From Lewinella sp. JB7 (GTDB lineage: Bacteria > Bacteroidota > Bacteroidia > Chitinophagales > Saprospiraceae), in contig NZ_JANCTD010000010.1 of the NCBI RefSeq assembly GCF_024297185.1, positions 1 through 64,000 of the forward strand: DNA of 64,000 nucleotides, written 5' to 3'. The position numbers and the translations under genes were made by a program. The notes beneath the pieces were generated by a model. It was given only the letters and a program-made list of their open reading frames with translations. It made no database searches and was not told where the DNA came from. Shown one piece after another: positions 25,120 through 35,696 of the stretch; the stretch's first letter is position 1; every line of letters starts with the position of its first letter.

Positions 25120-26061
25120 ATGAAGATCAGTCTAATCCTGAAGGGGATGGCCATGGGCATTGCCGAGGCCATACCCGGTGTCAGTGGCGGTACCATCGCC
25201 TTTATAACCGGTATATACGAGCGCCTGCTGACCGCCATCGGGGCCATACTGGGTACGCGGGTGGCCGGCACCTTCCGGCGGGAGGGTTTTCGGCCGGCCT
25301 GGCACGCGGCCGACGGGGGCTTCCTGTTGCAACTGTTCGGGGGGATGCTGATCGGCCTGGCCTTCGCGGTGAAGGTAATCACCTATCTGCTGGAGCATTA
25401 TCCAACGGTGGTCTGGGGATTCTTCTTCGGCCTCATCATCAGTTCGGCGATCTACGTCGGTCGGCAAATTCAGGGTTGGCGCTCCTCGACCGTCACCTTT
25501 CTGATTGTCGGGGCGGTGGTCGCCTATATGCTCACGACCATCAATCCCCTGGCCGGGAGCACCTCTCCCCTACTCGTGTTTTTCTCCGGGATGATCGCTA
25601 TTTCGGCCCTCATTCTTCCCGGTGTGTCGGGCAGCTTCATCCTGGTCCTGCTGGGGATGTACACCGTGGTGTTCGGGGCAGTGCAGGGACTGACGACGGG
25701 ACAGGACGGCGCACTCCTCATCGTGGCCTGCTTCGCGGCGGGCTGCCTGGTGGGGCTGGCCCTCTTCGCCAAATTGCTTACCTGGACCTTCAAGACCTAC
25801 CCCAACCGGACCTTCGCCCTCCTCACGGGCTTCATGATCGGCTCGCTCAATAAATTGTGGCCCTGGCGCAACGCCATCACCACGCGCACCAACAGCAGCG
25901 GAGAAGTGGTCCCGGTGCTCGAAGCCAACGTGCTGCCCGCCCACTACCTGGGGGGAGAACCCTACGTTATTGCCGTCGTTCTCGCGGTGCTGGCCGGTCT
26001 GGCCGTTGTATTCCTGCTGGAAGCCACTGCCACCGAACGCAAGGAGCAAACCACCCCCTGA
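25120..26061 (+). CDS. DUF368 (PopT-type) polyprenyl-phosphate flippase
   Basis: A 313-residue membrane protein with about eight hydrophobic segments. The family signature MGIAEAIPGVSGGTIAFITGIYERLL opens the protein and is echoed by ISALILPGVSGSFILVLLGMY in the second half, an internal repeat. DUF368 proteins have been shown in other bacteria to return undecaprenyl phosphate across the inner membrane (PopT), which supports wall and glycan synthesis. It lies between a lipoprotein gene and aroE with minimal gaps (0 and 13 nt). Confidence 0.9.
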   Translation: MKISLILKGMAMGIAEAIPGVSGGTIAFITGIYERLLTAIGAILGTRVAGTFRREGFRPAWHAADGGFLLQLFGGMLIGLAFAVKVITYLLEHYPTVVWGFFFGLIISSAIYVGRQIQGWRSSTVTFLIVGAVVAYMLTTINPLAGSTSPLLVFFSGMIAISALILPGVSGSFILVLLGMYTVVFGAVQGLTTGQDGALLIVACFAAGCLVGLALFAKLLTWTFKTYPNRTFALLTGFMIGSLNKLWPWRNAITTRTNSSGEVVPVLEANVLPAHYLGGEPYVIAVVLAVLAGLAVVFLLEATATERKEQTTP

Positions 26062-26074
26062 TCAATCGTTTCGC

Positions 26075-26833
26075 ATGCCCACCTTCGCCCTGCTCGGCTA
26101 TCCTCTCTCCCACTCCTTCAGTAAGGGCTACTTCACGGAGAAATTCGCCGAGCTCGGTCTGAGCGGTAGCCACCAGTACGTGAACTTTGAGTTGGCCGAC
26201 GTTAATCAATTAAAGCAAAAGCTGGAGGAGTATCCTGATCTACTGGGTTGTAACGTGACTATCCCGCACAAGCGCAACGTAATGACGCTGATGGACGAGC
26301 TGGATCCGGTAGCCGAGCGGATCGGTGCCGTCAACACCATCGTCGTGCGCAACGGTCGCCTGAAGGGATACAACACCGATTTCACCGGCTTTCGGGAGGA
26401 TCTCCTCGAGCAGATGACCGCCCAGGGTTACGAACGGGATCTTGCGGGGCGGCAGGCACTCATCCTCGGGACCGGGGGTGCCTCTCTCGCGGTACGCGAA
26501 GCCCTGCGAAGCCTGGGTGTCCGGGTGACCTACGTCAGTCGGCGCCGCGGTGAGGGCCGTGTGGTGTACGACGAGCTCACGGCGGATTCCCTGCGCGCCT
26601 GCCACCTCATCGTAAATACGACGCCCCTGGGGATGAGTCCACAAGTGGATACCGCTCCTCCCCTGCCTTACGATCACCTGACCCCGCGTCATTTTTGCTA
26701 CGATCTGGTGTATAACCCGGCCGAGACGAAGTTTTTGCGGACGGCCCGGGGCGCGGGCGCGGGAGCGGCGAACGGCCTGGGAATGCTATACAAACAGGCG
26801 GAAGCCAGCTGGCGAATCTGGACCGGAGAATAA
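26075..26833 (+). CDS. aroE: Shikimate dehydrogenase
   Basis: A 252-residue NADP enzyme reducing 3-dehydroshikimate to shikimate. The substrate site shows GYPLSHSFS (residues 7-15) and GCNVTIPHKRNVM. The cofactor loop is LILGTGGASLAV, and NTTPLGM lies downstream. An in-frame upstream start at 25970 overlaps the DUF368 gene and is rejected. It is not part of the attenuated Phe/Tyr operon, which runs on the opposite strand nearby. Confidence 0.95.
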   Translation: MPTFALLGYPLSHSFSKGYFTEKFAELGLSGSHQYVNFELADVNQLKQKLEEYPDLLGCNVTIPHKRNVMTLMDELDPVAERIGAVNTIVVRNGRLKGYNTDFTGFREDLLEQMTAQGYERDLAGRQALILGTGGASLAVREALRSLGVRVTYVSRRRGEGRVVYDELTADSLRACHLIVNTTPLGMSPQVDTAPPLPYDHLTPRHFCYDLVYNPAETKFLRTARGAGAGAANGLGMLYKQAEASWRIWTGE

Positions 26834-26862
26834 TTGCGATATTCCCGGTCAAACCCCCGATC

Positions 26863-28809
26863 GTGCGCACCCAAATCCTTTGCTTTTTCCTGCTCTGCCT
26901 GGCTCCCGCGCTCGCCGCCCAGGACCTTGCCGTCTTCGAACTGTTCACCGACCACGCCGTACTGCAACGGGACGTAGAACACCCCATCTGGGGGTGGGGC
27001 CGCAGGGGCCGGACGGTAACAGTCTCCATCGCCGGTAAGTCCGTGAAGGTAAAAACGGACCGGGACGGCAACTGGTCGGCTACGCTGCCCCCCGTGCCCG
27101 CCGGCGGACCCCATACGCTGTCAATCTCCACCGGACGCAAGAGTATTGAGCTTCAAGACATTTATTTCGGGGACGTATACCTGCTCTCCGGCCAGTCGAA
27201 TATGGAATGGAAGCTGGCGAACTCCGATCCCGACAGTAGTCGCGCCCGGGCCATCGCGGATCCCCTCATCCGGCAGGTGCTCGTCGCCAAAACCCATGCC
27301 GAGGCGCCGCAGGATCACGTGGAACTGGACGAAGGCTGGCGGCCGGGGGTGACCCGGGAGATCGCCGACTTCAGCGGGGTGGGTGCTTACTTCGCTCACT
27401 ATCTACGGGATGGAGGCGTGGAGGTTCCCATCGGACTGGTCCACTCCAGTTGGGGGGGTAGCCGGATCGAGCCGTGGATCAGTGCCGAGAAACTCGGGGT
27501 CGACATGCAGCAGATCACCGAGAACCGCCGGGCCGAGCACGAGCGGGTTACCCGACAAGCCTCCGAATTTTACGCTAAAGAATTTGCCGGCGCGATGCCA
27601 CCCACCGAGGATCGCGGACGGGAGATGGGCTACCTCGGTGACGAAATTCCCCTCACTGACTGGGCTACGGTAGAGGTACCCGGCGTGTGGGAAAGTCGTG
27701 GCTACGCGAACGTCGACGGGGTGTTCTACTACCGCCGGACCTTCGACCTCACGGAGGCGCAGGCCCGGGGAGAGGCTACTCTGTACCTCGGACCCATCGA
27801 CGACGGGGACCTGACCTACATCAACGGCCAGCAGGTAGGCGAGACGCCGAATGCCTACGCCGAGCACCGGGAATACGCGGTCCCCGCGGGGGTGCTGCGG
27901 GCGGGGCGGAACAGTCTGGCGGTGCGGGTGACCGACGGTGGCGGTGGCGGAGGGTTTACGGGATCGCCGGAAGCCATGTACCTCGCAACCTCCGCCGGGA
28001 AGGTGGCCCTGGCCGGCACCTTTCACTACCGTATCGGGGAGATGTCGACCGCCGCGGCCAGTCAGGCCAACCAGACCCCTACCCTGCTGTACAACGCCAT
28101 GATCGCTCCCCTGCGCAACCTGCCGCTCTCCGGCGTGCTCTGGTACCAGGGAGAGTCGAACGCCGGACCGGACGACGCGGTGGCCTACGCCGACCGGATG
28201 CGTACCCTGGTGCGGTCCTGGCGCGAACGTTTCGAACGGCCGGAACTTCCCTTCTACTGGGTGCAACTGGCGAACTTCCAGGCGCCGCCCGTGGGGCCCG
28301 ACGAGCCGGGATGGGCCATCCTACGCAGCAGCCAAACGGCTGCCCTTGACGTACCCTGGACGGGGCAGGCCGTCATTTTAGACATTGGGGAGGCCGGCGA
28401 CATTCATCCCAAAAACAAGTGGGAGGTCGGTCGTCGATTATCCCTGCACGCCCTGAAGAACATATACGGCAAGGGAGTACAGGCGAGTAGCCCGGTGGCG
28501 GACGAACTGACGGTCGACGGACCCATAGCCACCGTGCGGTTTACTGAAGTAGGCGGGGGCCTGATGCTGAAGGAATCCGGGGAACGGTACCCGCTGGTGA
28601 AGGCCCTGGCCGTGCGGGCCGAGGACGGAAACTGGCACTGGGCGGTGGGCACCCTGCACGCCGCGGACCATACGATCACGGTGGTCAATCCGACGGGAAG
28701 TACGATCACGGCGGTGCGGTATGCCTGGTCCAGCAATCCGGACGACGCGAATCTCTACAGTAAGGAGGGACTGCCGGTTACGCCCTTCGAATTATGGGCC
28801 GGTAACTAG
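26863..28809 (+). CDS. Sialate O-acetylesterase-like SGNH hydrolase
   Basis: A 648-residue secreted enzyme. A GTG start precedes the signal peptide (RTQILCFFLLCLAPALAAQ). A small beta domain (about residues 25-105) precedes the catalytic domain with LLSGQSNMEW (nucleophile Ser), VGLVHSSWGGSRIEPW, LWYQGESNA and the Asp-His block DIGEAGDIHPKNK. A jelly-roll insertion sits between them (about residues 280-370, YYRRTFDLTEAQARGEATLYLG). It probably removes acetyl groups from sialic acids or other glycans in the periplasm. No other sialic acid genes are nearby. Confidence 0.9.
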   Translation: MRTQILCFFLLCLAPALAAQDLAVFELFTDHAVLQRDVEHPIWGWGRRGRTVTVSIAGKSVKVKTDRDGNWSATLPPVPAGGPHTLSISTGRKSIELQDIYFGDVYLLSGQSNMEWKLANSDPDSSRARAIADPLIRQVLVAKTHAEAPQDHVELDEGWRPGVTREIADFSGVGAYFAHYLRDGGVEVPIGLVHSSWGGSRIEPWISAEKLGVDMQQITENRRAEHERVTRQASEFYAKEFAGAMPPTEDRGREMGYLGDEIPLTDWATVEVPGVWESRGYANVDGVFYYRRTFDLTEAQARGEATLYLGPIDDGDLTYINGQQVGETPNAYAEHREYAVPAGVLRAGRNSLAVRVTDGGGGGGFTGSPEAMYLATSAGKVALAGTFHYRIGEMSTAAASQANQTPTLLYNAMIAPLRNLPLSGVLWYQGESNAGPDDAVAYADRMRTLVRSWRERFERPELPFYWVQLANFQAPPVGPDEPGWAILRSSQTAALDVPWTGQAVILDIGEAGDIHPKNKWEVGRRLSLHALKNIYGKGVQASSPVADELTVDGPIATVRFTEVGGGLMLKESGERYPLVKALAVRAEDGNWHWAVGTLHAADHTITVVNPTGSTITAVRYAWSSNPDDANLYSKEGLPVTPFELWAGN

Positions 28810-28819
28810 GCGCTTGTCG

Positions 28820-28827
28820 TAGCTTTG
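28820..28827 (+). promoter_or_regulatory. MATE gene promoter -7 box
   Basis: TAGCTTTG, 6 nt before the TTG codon at 28834. It lies 10 bp after the stop of the esterase gene. Confidence 0.6.
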
Positions 28828-28833
28828 GCGCCC

Positions 28834-30168
28834 TTGGAACTAGGTACCTCATACCGCAGCATCTGGAAAGTTAGTATACCGATCATCATCGGTAGCGCGG
28901 CCCAGAACGTAGTGGCGATGACCGATTCGGTCTTCCTCTACTACCGCAGCGAAGACGACTTCGCGGCCATCGGTTTCGTCGCGACCTTCTACATCATCGT
29001 TGCCGCCATCGGCTTCGGGTTCAGCCGGGGCGGCCAGATCATGATTGCCCACTGTGCCGGACAGGGCAAGCCGGCCGCCGTGGGTCGGTCGTTCTACAGT
29101 ACCGTCTACTTCGAATTGGCCCTGGCCCTGGGCGTCTTTCTGTTTATGACCTACGGCGCTTACTGGCTGTTTGCTTCCCTGGTCGATTCCGACATCATTT
29201 TTTATAAGTCGCTGGAGTACCTGGAAACGCGCAAGTGGGGGGTCTTCGCCAGCTATCTGGGGGTTGCCTGTATCGCGCTGTACACCGGAATCGCCCGCCC
29301 GGTCTTCATCGTGGTCGATACCGTAATCCTGGCGATCACCAACATATTCCTGGATCACGCTCTGATCTTCGGGAAGTACGGGTTTCCGGAGATGGGGATT
29401 GCCGGGGCGGGGCTGGCCAGTACGATTTCGGAGTACGTAGCCCTGGGTATATTTCTGGTGTACATGCTCGTCGACCGCAAGAACCGGGTGTACAAAATCA
29501 ACCGGCTGCCGGGGTGGAACCGTAAAATTATCCGGGAGATCATCGGCTTATCGGTACCCATCGTAACCATGTCGGTGGTGGGACTGGGTAGTGCATTTTT
29601 CTTCTTCGGCCTGGTCGAAAACTTCGGCGAGCGTGCGCTGGCGGTGACCAATATCGTGCGCATCGCCTACCTCATCTTTTCCATCCCCGCCTGGGGCTTC
29701 TCTACGGGCATCAATACCCTGGTGAGTTACTTCGTAGGTCGGGGGGAGCGGTACAACGTGAAGATCGTGCTCTGGAAAACGGCCTACATGTGCCTGGGGG
29801 TGACCCTGATGATGGGCCTGCCGATCATCCTATTTCCGCGGGAGGTACTCTACCCCATTCTGGGGGACGGGCGGGCCTACCTCATCGAAGCAGCGTACCC
29901 GGTGTTCTGGGTGCTGTTGGGCATTCTGGTCACATTCAGCTTCGGCAGTATCTTTTTCAACGGGCTCATCGGCGCCGGGCAGACTAAGAAAGCCCTGATC
30001 TACCAGACCAGCTGCGCCGTGCTCTACATGGTGCTCATCTTCGTGGTAGTACGCAGCGGATGGGGCAATCTTACCCTCGCGTGGAGCGTGGAGATCGTGT
30101 ACTGGGTGGCGATGTTCGGGCTGAGCTTCCGGTACTTCCGGCGGCCGCGGTGGCGCGGCCGGTACTGA
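28834..30168 (+). CDS. MATE-family multidrug/cation efflux transporter
   Basis: A polytopic membrane protein of about 444 residues with twelve hydrophobic segments in two similar halves. Each half opens with a matching block: SIWKVSIPIIIGSAAQNVVAMTDSVF near residue 10 and IIGLSVPIVTMSVVGLG near residue 235. It should export drugs, dyes or metabolites against an ion gradient. The start is uncertain: TTG 28834 fits the family N-terminus and lies just after a -7 box, while TTG 28825 overlaps that box. The 3' end faces atpG with 23 bp between. Confidence 0.85.
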   Translation: MELGTSYRSIWKVSIPIIIGSAAQNVVAMTDSVFLYYRSEDDFAAIGFVATFYIIVAAIGFGFSRGGQIMIAHCAGQGKPAAVGRSFYSTVYFELALALGVFLFMTYGAYWLFASLVDSDIIFYKSLEYLETRKWGVFASYLGVACIALYTGIARPVFIVVDTVILAITNIFLDHALIFGKYGFPEMGIAGAGLASTISEYVALGIFLVYMLVDRKNRVYKINRLPGWNRKIIREIIGLSVPIVTMSVVGLGSAFFFFGLVENFGERALAVTNIVRIAYLIFSIPAWGFSTGINTLVSYFVGRGERYNVKIVLWKTAYMCLGVTLMMGLPIILFPREVLYPILGDGRAYLIEAAYPVFWVLLGILVTFSFGSIFFNGLIGAGQTKKALIYQTSCAVLYMVLIFVVVRSGWGNLTLAWSVEIVYWVAMFGLSFRYFRRPRWRGRY

Positions 30169-30191
30169 AGCGCGACTGCGTAGCGGGTAGC

Positions 30192-31097
30192 CTAGGCGGA
30201 TTCCAGGGCGGCGGCACCGCCGACGATCTCGAGGATCTCGTTGGTGATGGCTTCCTGGCGGGCCTTGTTGTAGCTGATCTTGAGTTCGCGCAGCAGCTCC
30301 TGAGCGTTCTCGGTGGCCTTATCCATGGCCGTCATCCGGGCACCGTGCTCGGAAGCGTGGGTATCGAGCAGGGCTGCCTGGAACTTGGTCTCCAGGATAC
30401 TGGGTACCAGGTAGGCAAGCAGTTCCTCCTTACCGGGCTCGAAAATGTAGTCGGCCCGGTAGTGGGAGCGATTCGCGTCCGCCACTTCCTCGGTGACCTG
30501 TTCCTCCACGGGCAGGAACTGCTCGCTGGTGGCGTACTGGACGGCGGCGTTCTTGAAGCGGGCGTAGGCGATGTATACGCGATCGTAGCGACCGAACTTG
30601 AACCGCTGCATGATCAGCTCGGGGACTTCCTTGGTATTATCGAAGCTCAGGTCGTCGAACAGGGACTGGAAGTCGGTTACCACCTTGACGTTGTCGCGCT
30701 TTCCGTAGTGCTTACGGAAGTACTCGGCGCCCTTGCGTCCGATGCAGATGATGTCGAGCGGGCCGGACAGCGTGCCCAATTGCCGGATGGTGGCCTCGGC
30801 GGCCTTGATCACGTTCGTGTTGAAGGCTCCGGCGAGCCCCCGGTTGGAGGTGACGACGACGACGCAGGCACCGGTAACGGGCCGCACCTTGTTGAACACC
30901 GTATCGGCATCTCCCTCGAGGTTGGTGAGGATGTTGCGCAGCATTTCGTCGAGCTTATCGGCGTAGGGCCGCAGTTCGGTGATGGCCTGCTGGGCGCGGC
31001 GGAGCTTGGCCGCCGATACCATCTTCATCGCGCTGGTGATCTGCTGGGTATTCTTTACCGAGCGGATGCGTTCGCGTACTTCCTTGAGGTTTGCCAT
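30192..31097 (-). CDS. atpG: ATP synthase F1 gamma subunit
   Basis: A 301-residue central-stalk subunit. The N-terminal coiled coil starts MANLKEVRERIRSVKNTQQITSAMKMV and the C-terminal helix contains ARMTAMDKATENAQELLRELKISYNKARQ, both diagnostic. It is the last gene of atpBEFHAG. The beta and epsilon genes do not follow, so the F1 genes are split between loci, as in other Bacteroidota. Confidence 0.97.
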   Translation of the reverse strand: MANLKEVRERIRSVKNTQQITSAMKMVSAAKLRRAQQAITELRPYADKLDEMLRNILTNLEGDADTVFNKVRPVTGACVVVVTSNRGLAGAFNTNVIKAAEATIRQLGTLSGPLDIICIGRKGAEYFRKHYGKRDNVKVVTDFQSLFDDLSFDNTKEVPELIMQRFKFGRYDRVYIAYARFKNAAVQYATSEQFLPVEEQVTEEVADANRSHYRADYIFEPGKEELLAYLVPSILETKFQAALLDTHASEHGARMTAMDKATENAQELLRELKISYNKARQEAITNEILEIVGGAAALESA

Positions 31098-31111
31098 GGT
31101 GCGGGTGGGGG

Positions 31112-32698
<1,587 letters not shown>

Positions 32699-32769
32699 GG
32701 CTTATTGATTACTTATTGTTGTAGTCGGAACCAGCGGGGTGATTCCGTGGGGGGAGGACCGGCCGGCGG

Positions 32770-33342
32770 CTAGTCCGTGATTTTGTTTACGTAAAGGTTG
32801 GGTTTGCTCAGCTCGGACTTGATGTTCTTGAGCTTGTGGGCGACGCTGGCGTCGTAGACCTGCCCGTCGAATTCCAGCACGAAGCCGCCGATGAGGTCGG
32901 GATCGATGCGGGTCTCCATATCGATCTTGCTTTCGGTCTTGCCGCTCGCGATGAGTTGCTGGCGCACGGCGGCGAGCGTGTCGGCGGAGAGCGGCGCGGC
33001 GCTGGTGAGCTTCACCGTGGAGATGTGCTTGATCTTCTTGTACTGCTCGTTGAATTCCTTCAGGATGCCGAGCATGTCCACTTCCCGGCCCTTATCGATC
33101 AGCAATTTGACGTAGAGGCGCACGAGTTTGTCTACCCCGGCCTTGTCGAGGAGTTGGCTCAGGATGGCCTGTTTCTTGCTGGGATTGACGACCGGGCTGC
33201 TGAGGAGCAGGGCGAAGTCGCGGTTCTTTCCCATGGCGAGAATGGAATCCACATCGGCCTTGATCTGGTCGAGCTGGCCGCGCTCCTGGGCCAGTTCGAT
33301 CAGGGATTGTGCGTAGCGGGTCGCTACCGTCGGGTTGGTCAT
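32770..33342 (-). CDS. atpH: ATP synthase F1 delta subunit
   Basis: A 190-residue peripheral-stalk subunit (OSCP). The N-terminus MTNPTVATRYAQSLIELAQERGQ and the C-terminal IDPDLIGGFVLEFDGQVYDASV match the family. It starts 7 nt after the atpF stop and is clearly co-transcribed. Confidence 0.96.
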   Translation of the reverse strand: MTNPTVATRYAQSLIELAQERGQLDQIKADVDSILAMGKNRDFALLLSSPVVNPSKKQAILSQLLDKAGVDKLVRLYVKLLIDKGREVDMLGILKEFNEQYKKIKHISTVKLTSAAPLSADTLAAVRQQLIASGKTESKIDMETRIDPDLIGGFVLEFDGQVYDASVAHKLKNIKSELSKPNLYVNKITD

Positions 33343-33349
33343 GCGGGGC

Positions 33350-33862
33350 TTAGTTTAGGTCGCTCACGAGCTCGCGGACGAAAGCTTCCTGGTTGGCGTC
33401 GCTGCGCAGGTCCTTCTGGAGAATCTTTTCGGCGATTTCGACGGCCATGGTTCCTACTTCCTTCTTCAGGTCGACCATGGCGGCCTTGCGCATATTCTCG
33501 ATGTCGCGCTTGGCGTCGGCGGCTACCTTCTGGGCGGCTTCGCGGGCCTCGTTCTTGGCGGCGGCGACCATCTCCTTGCTCTGGCGCTCGGCCTCCCCGA
33601 TGATGCGGGTACGCTCCTCGCGGGCCTCCATCAGTAGGCGCTGGTTGTCGGCGGCCTGGGCTTCCATTTCGGCGCGGGCGCGCTTGGCCTCGTCGATGCT
33701 GGTCTGGATTTCCTCGTCGCGGCGGCGCAGCGCCTTCTGGATTGGTTTCCAGGCGAGCTTACCCAGGATCGCATACAGAATGAGGAAGATGACGACGGTC
33801 CAGAAAATCAGTCCGAAGTCGGGTTTGATTACACTGAAATCGGCAAGAAAAAGGGTGGACAT
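33350..33862 (-). CDS. atpF: ATP synthase F0 b subunit
   Basis: A 170-residue peripheral-stalk subunit. One transmembrane segment (DFGLIFWTVVIFLILYAILGK, residues about 14-34) is followed by a long charged coiled coil of the usual length, with the KPIQKALRRRDEEIQTSIDEA block. Only one b-type gene is present in the operon. Confidence 0.96.
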   Translation of the reverse strand: MSTLFLADFSVIKPDFGLIFWTVVIFLILYAILGKLAWKPIQKALRRRDEEIQTSIDEAKRARAEMEAQAADNQRLLMEAREERTRIIGEAERQSKEMVAAAKNEAREAAQKVAADAKRDIENMRKAAMVDLKKEVGTMAVEIAEKILQKDLRSDANQEAFVRELVSDLN

Positions 33863-33934
33863 GGTTGATATTATTTATTCGTCGGACGAACGGTGGTTTT
33901 CGTACTGGCGAAGGCAAATTCATCAGACGAAAGT

Positions 33935-33971
33935 AGCCGGTGGCGCTGCCAAGCGCAGTTCGCCACCGGCT
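33935..33971. other. Hairpin between atpE and atpF
   Basis: AGCCGGTGGCG (33935-33945) and CGCCACCGGCT (33961-33971) form a perfect 11-bp stem, and the loop can pair further (CTGC/GCAG). On the operon strand no T-tract follows. It lies in a 137-bp gap in an otherwise tight operon, directly after the c-subunit gene. A role in stabilising atpE mRNA or reducing read-through is likely but unproven. Confidence 0.7.
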
Positions 33972-33999
33972 GGTGTTGTGGCCTGGGCCAGACTGCTGA

Positions 34000-34230
<231 letters not shown>

Positions 34231-34240
34231 TTACTATCAG

Positions 34241-35590
34241 TTAGTTTGCGGCGGTGTGCATACCGGTAACGGCACCTCCCATGGCTCCGCCTTCGGCGAT
34301 CTTCTCCTCGCCGTGGTGGCCGAGTTCGTCGTGGTGGTGAGCGTCCTCCACGGCCGCACCGATGTAGCTGGCTGAAAGGATCGCGAAGATGAAGGCCTGC
34401 ACGAAGGCAACCAGCAATTCAATACAGTTCATGAACAGGGTAAAGGCTACCCCAACCACGGCTCCCGCGCCCGCGCCCACCACGTTCTCTCCGTTCGCGC
34501 CGAAGATGAAGATGAGGCTGATGAGGCTCAGAATGATGATGTGGCCCGCCGTAATGTTGGCGAACAGACGTACCATCAGGGAGAAGGGCTTGATGACCAG
34601 CCCGAGAATCTCGACCGGCGTGAGAATGAAGATCTTGATGGCGGCGGGTACGCCCGGCATCCACAGCGTGTGGGCCCAGAAGTGCTTATTGCCGTGGAAG
34701 TAGGCCACGAAGGCCGCGATGACGGCCAGGGCCATGGTCACGGCGATGTTGCCCGTTACGTTCGAACTGCCGGGGAAGATGGGCACCAGCCCGAGCAGGT
34801 TACAGAAGAGGACGAAGAAGAACACCGTCATGATGAAGGGCTGAAACCGTTCGTAGTGCTTCTCCCCGATCATCGGGATAGTGATCTCGTCGCGCAGGAA
34901 CACGAAGAAGGGCTCCATCAGGCTCTGCACACCCGAAGGGGCTTTACCCTCGTTCTTCCGGTAGCCCGCCGCTACCGCCCCCCACAGAAGGATCAGGAGG
35001 AGCGCGGCCAGGAGCATCGTAAAGACGTTCTTGGTGATGCTGAAGTCGTAGAAACTGGTGATGCCGCCGCCGAGCAGTCCGCCGTCGCCGACGGAAGGTG
35101 CGTCGAGCAGGTACTCCTCGCCGTTGACCTTGGCGTAGTAGATGTCGCTGGTCTTCCCGTCGACCGTTTCCTGCCGGTGGGCAATGCACTCGACCGGGTG
35201 CTCTCCTTCCAGTACGGTCGCCCGGGCGTCGGCGATGCGGTTCACCCGTCCGTGGTTCATTACGTAACCATCAACGGCGGTTTCGCCGTGGTGGAACATG
35301 CTGCTCAGTCCGACCGTCCAGCCGTGCTCGGGAGCGTACAGGATGACGGGCAGCGGAATGGACACGTCGCCAAAAACGTGGAATTCGTTGGCGTCGGCGA
35401 TATGGTGCAGGATCACGCCGGCCGGATCGTAGTCGTCGCCGTGGGCGTCGCAGCTCTGATGTACGTCGGTTTCGTCACCTGCCGTACCGTGATCCGCGGC
35501 GGTGCCGTGATCGTTGACTTCCTGTGCGGAAATCAGGCCAAAACCAAAGCAGAACAAGAACAGAAAAAGGTAGCGAGCGCTGGACGTCAT
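34241..35590 (-). CDS. atpB: ATP synthase F0 a subunit, N-terminally extended
   Basis: A protein of 449 residues from ATG 35590, against about 270 in E. coli. A signal-peptide-like segment (MTSSARYLFLFLFCFGFGLISAQ) and a His/Asp-rich hydrophilic region (to about residue 190) precede the conserved membrane part. Core motifs are FLRDEITIPMIG, VFFFVLFCNLLGLVP, the key Arg in KPFSLMVRLFANITAGHIIIL and ELLVAFVQAFIFAIL. The extension is typical of Bacteroidota a subunits. A TTG at 35617 would add nine residues and is less likely. The C-terminus is also His/Glu-rich. It is first in the operon. Confidence 0.94.
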   Translation of the reverse strand: MTSSARYLFLFLFCFGFGLISAQEVNDHGTAADHGTAGDETDVHQSCDAHGDDYDPAGVILHHIADANEFHVFGDVSIPLPVILYAPEHGWTVGLSSMFHHGETAVDGYVMNHGRVNRIADARATVLEGEHPVECIAHRQETVDGKTSDIYYAKVNGEEYLLDAPSVGDGGLLGGGITSFYDFSITKNVFTMLLAALLLILLWGAVAAGYRKNEGKAPSGVQSLMEPFFVFLRDEITIPMIGEKHYERFQPFIMTVFFFVLFCNLLGLVPIFPGSSNVTGNIAVTMALAVIAAFVAYFHGNKHFWAHTLWMPGVPAAIKIFILTPVEILGLVIKPFSLMVRLFANITAGHIIILSLISLIFIFGANGENVVGAGAGAVVGVAFTLFMNCIELLVAFVQAFIFAILSASYIGAAVEDAHHHDELGHHGEEKIAEGGAMGGAVTGMHTAAN

Positions 35591-35625
35591 GCGTTGGGAA
35601 GTTTTGCTGTCCCTCAAATGAGGCG

Positions 35626-35633
35626 CAAAGGTA
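35626..35633 (-). promoter_or_regulatory. atp operon promoter -7 box
   Basis: Minus-strand TACCTTTG followed by CGCC, 35 nt before the atpB ATG. Confidence 0.7.
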
Positions 35634-35696
35634 ACACAACCGCCGTTATTATTATAGGCGGCGATTCGGTTTTTTGGCCGGGGAAGCTTACGGGGC

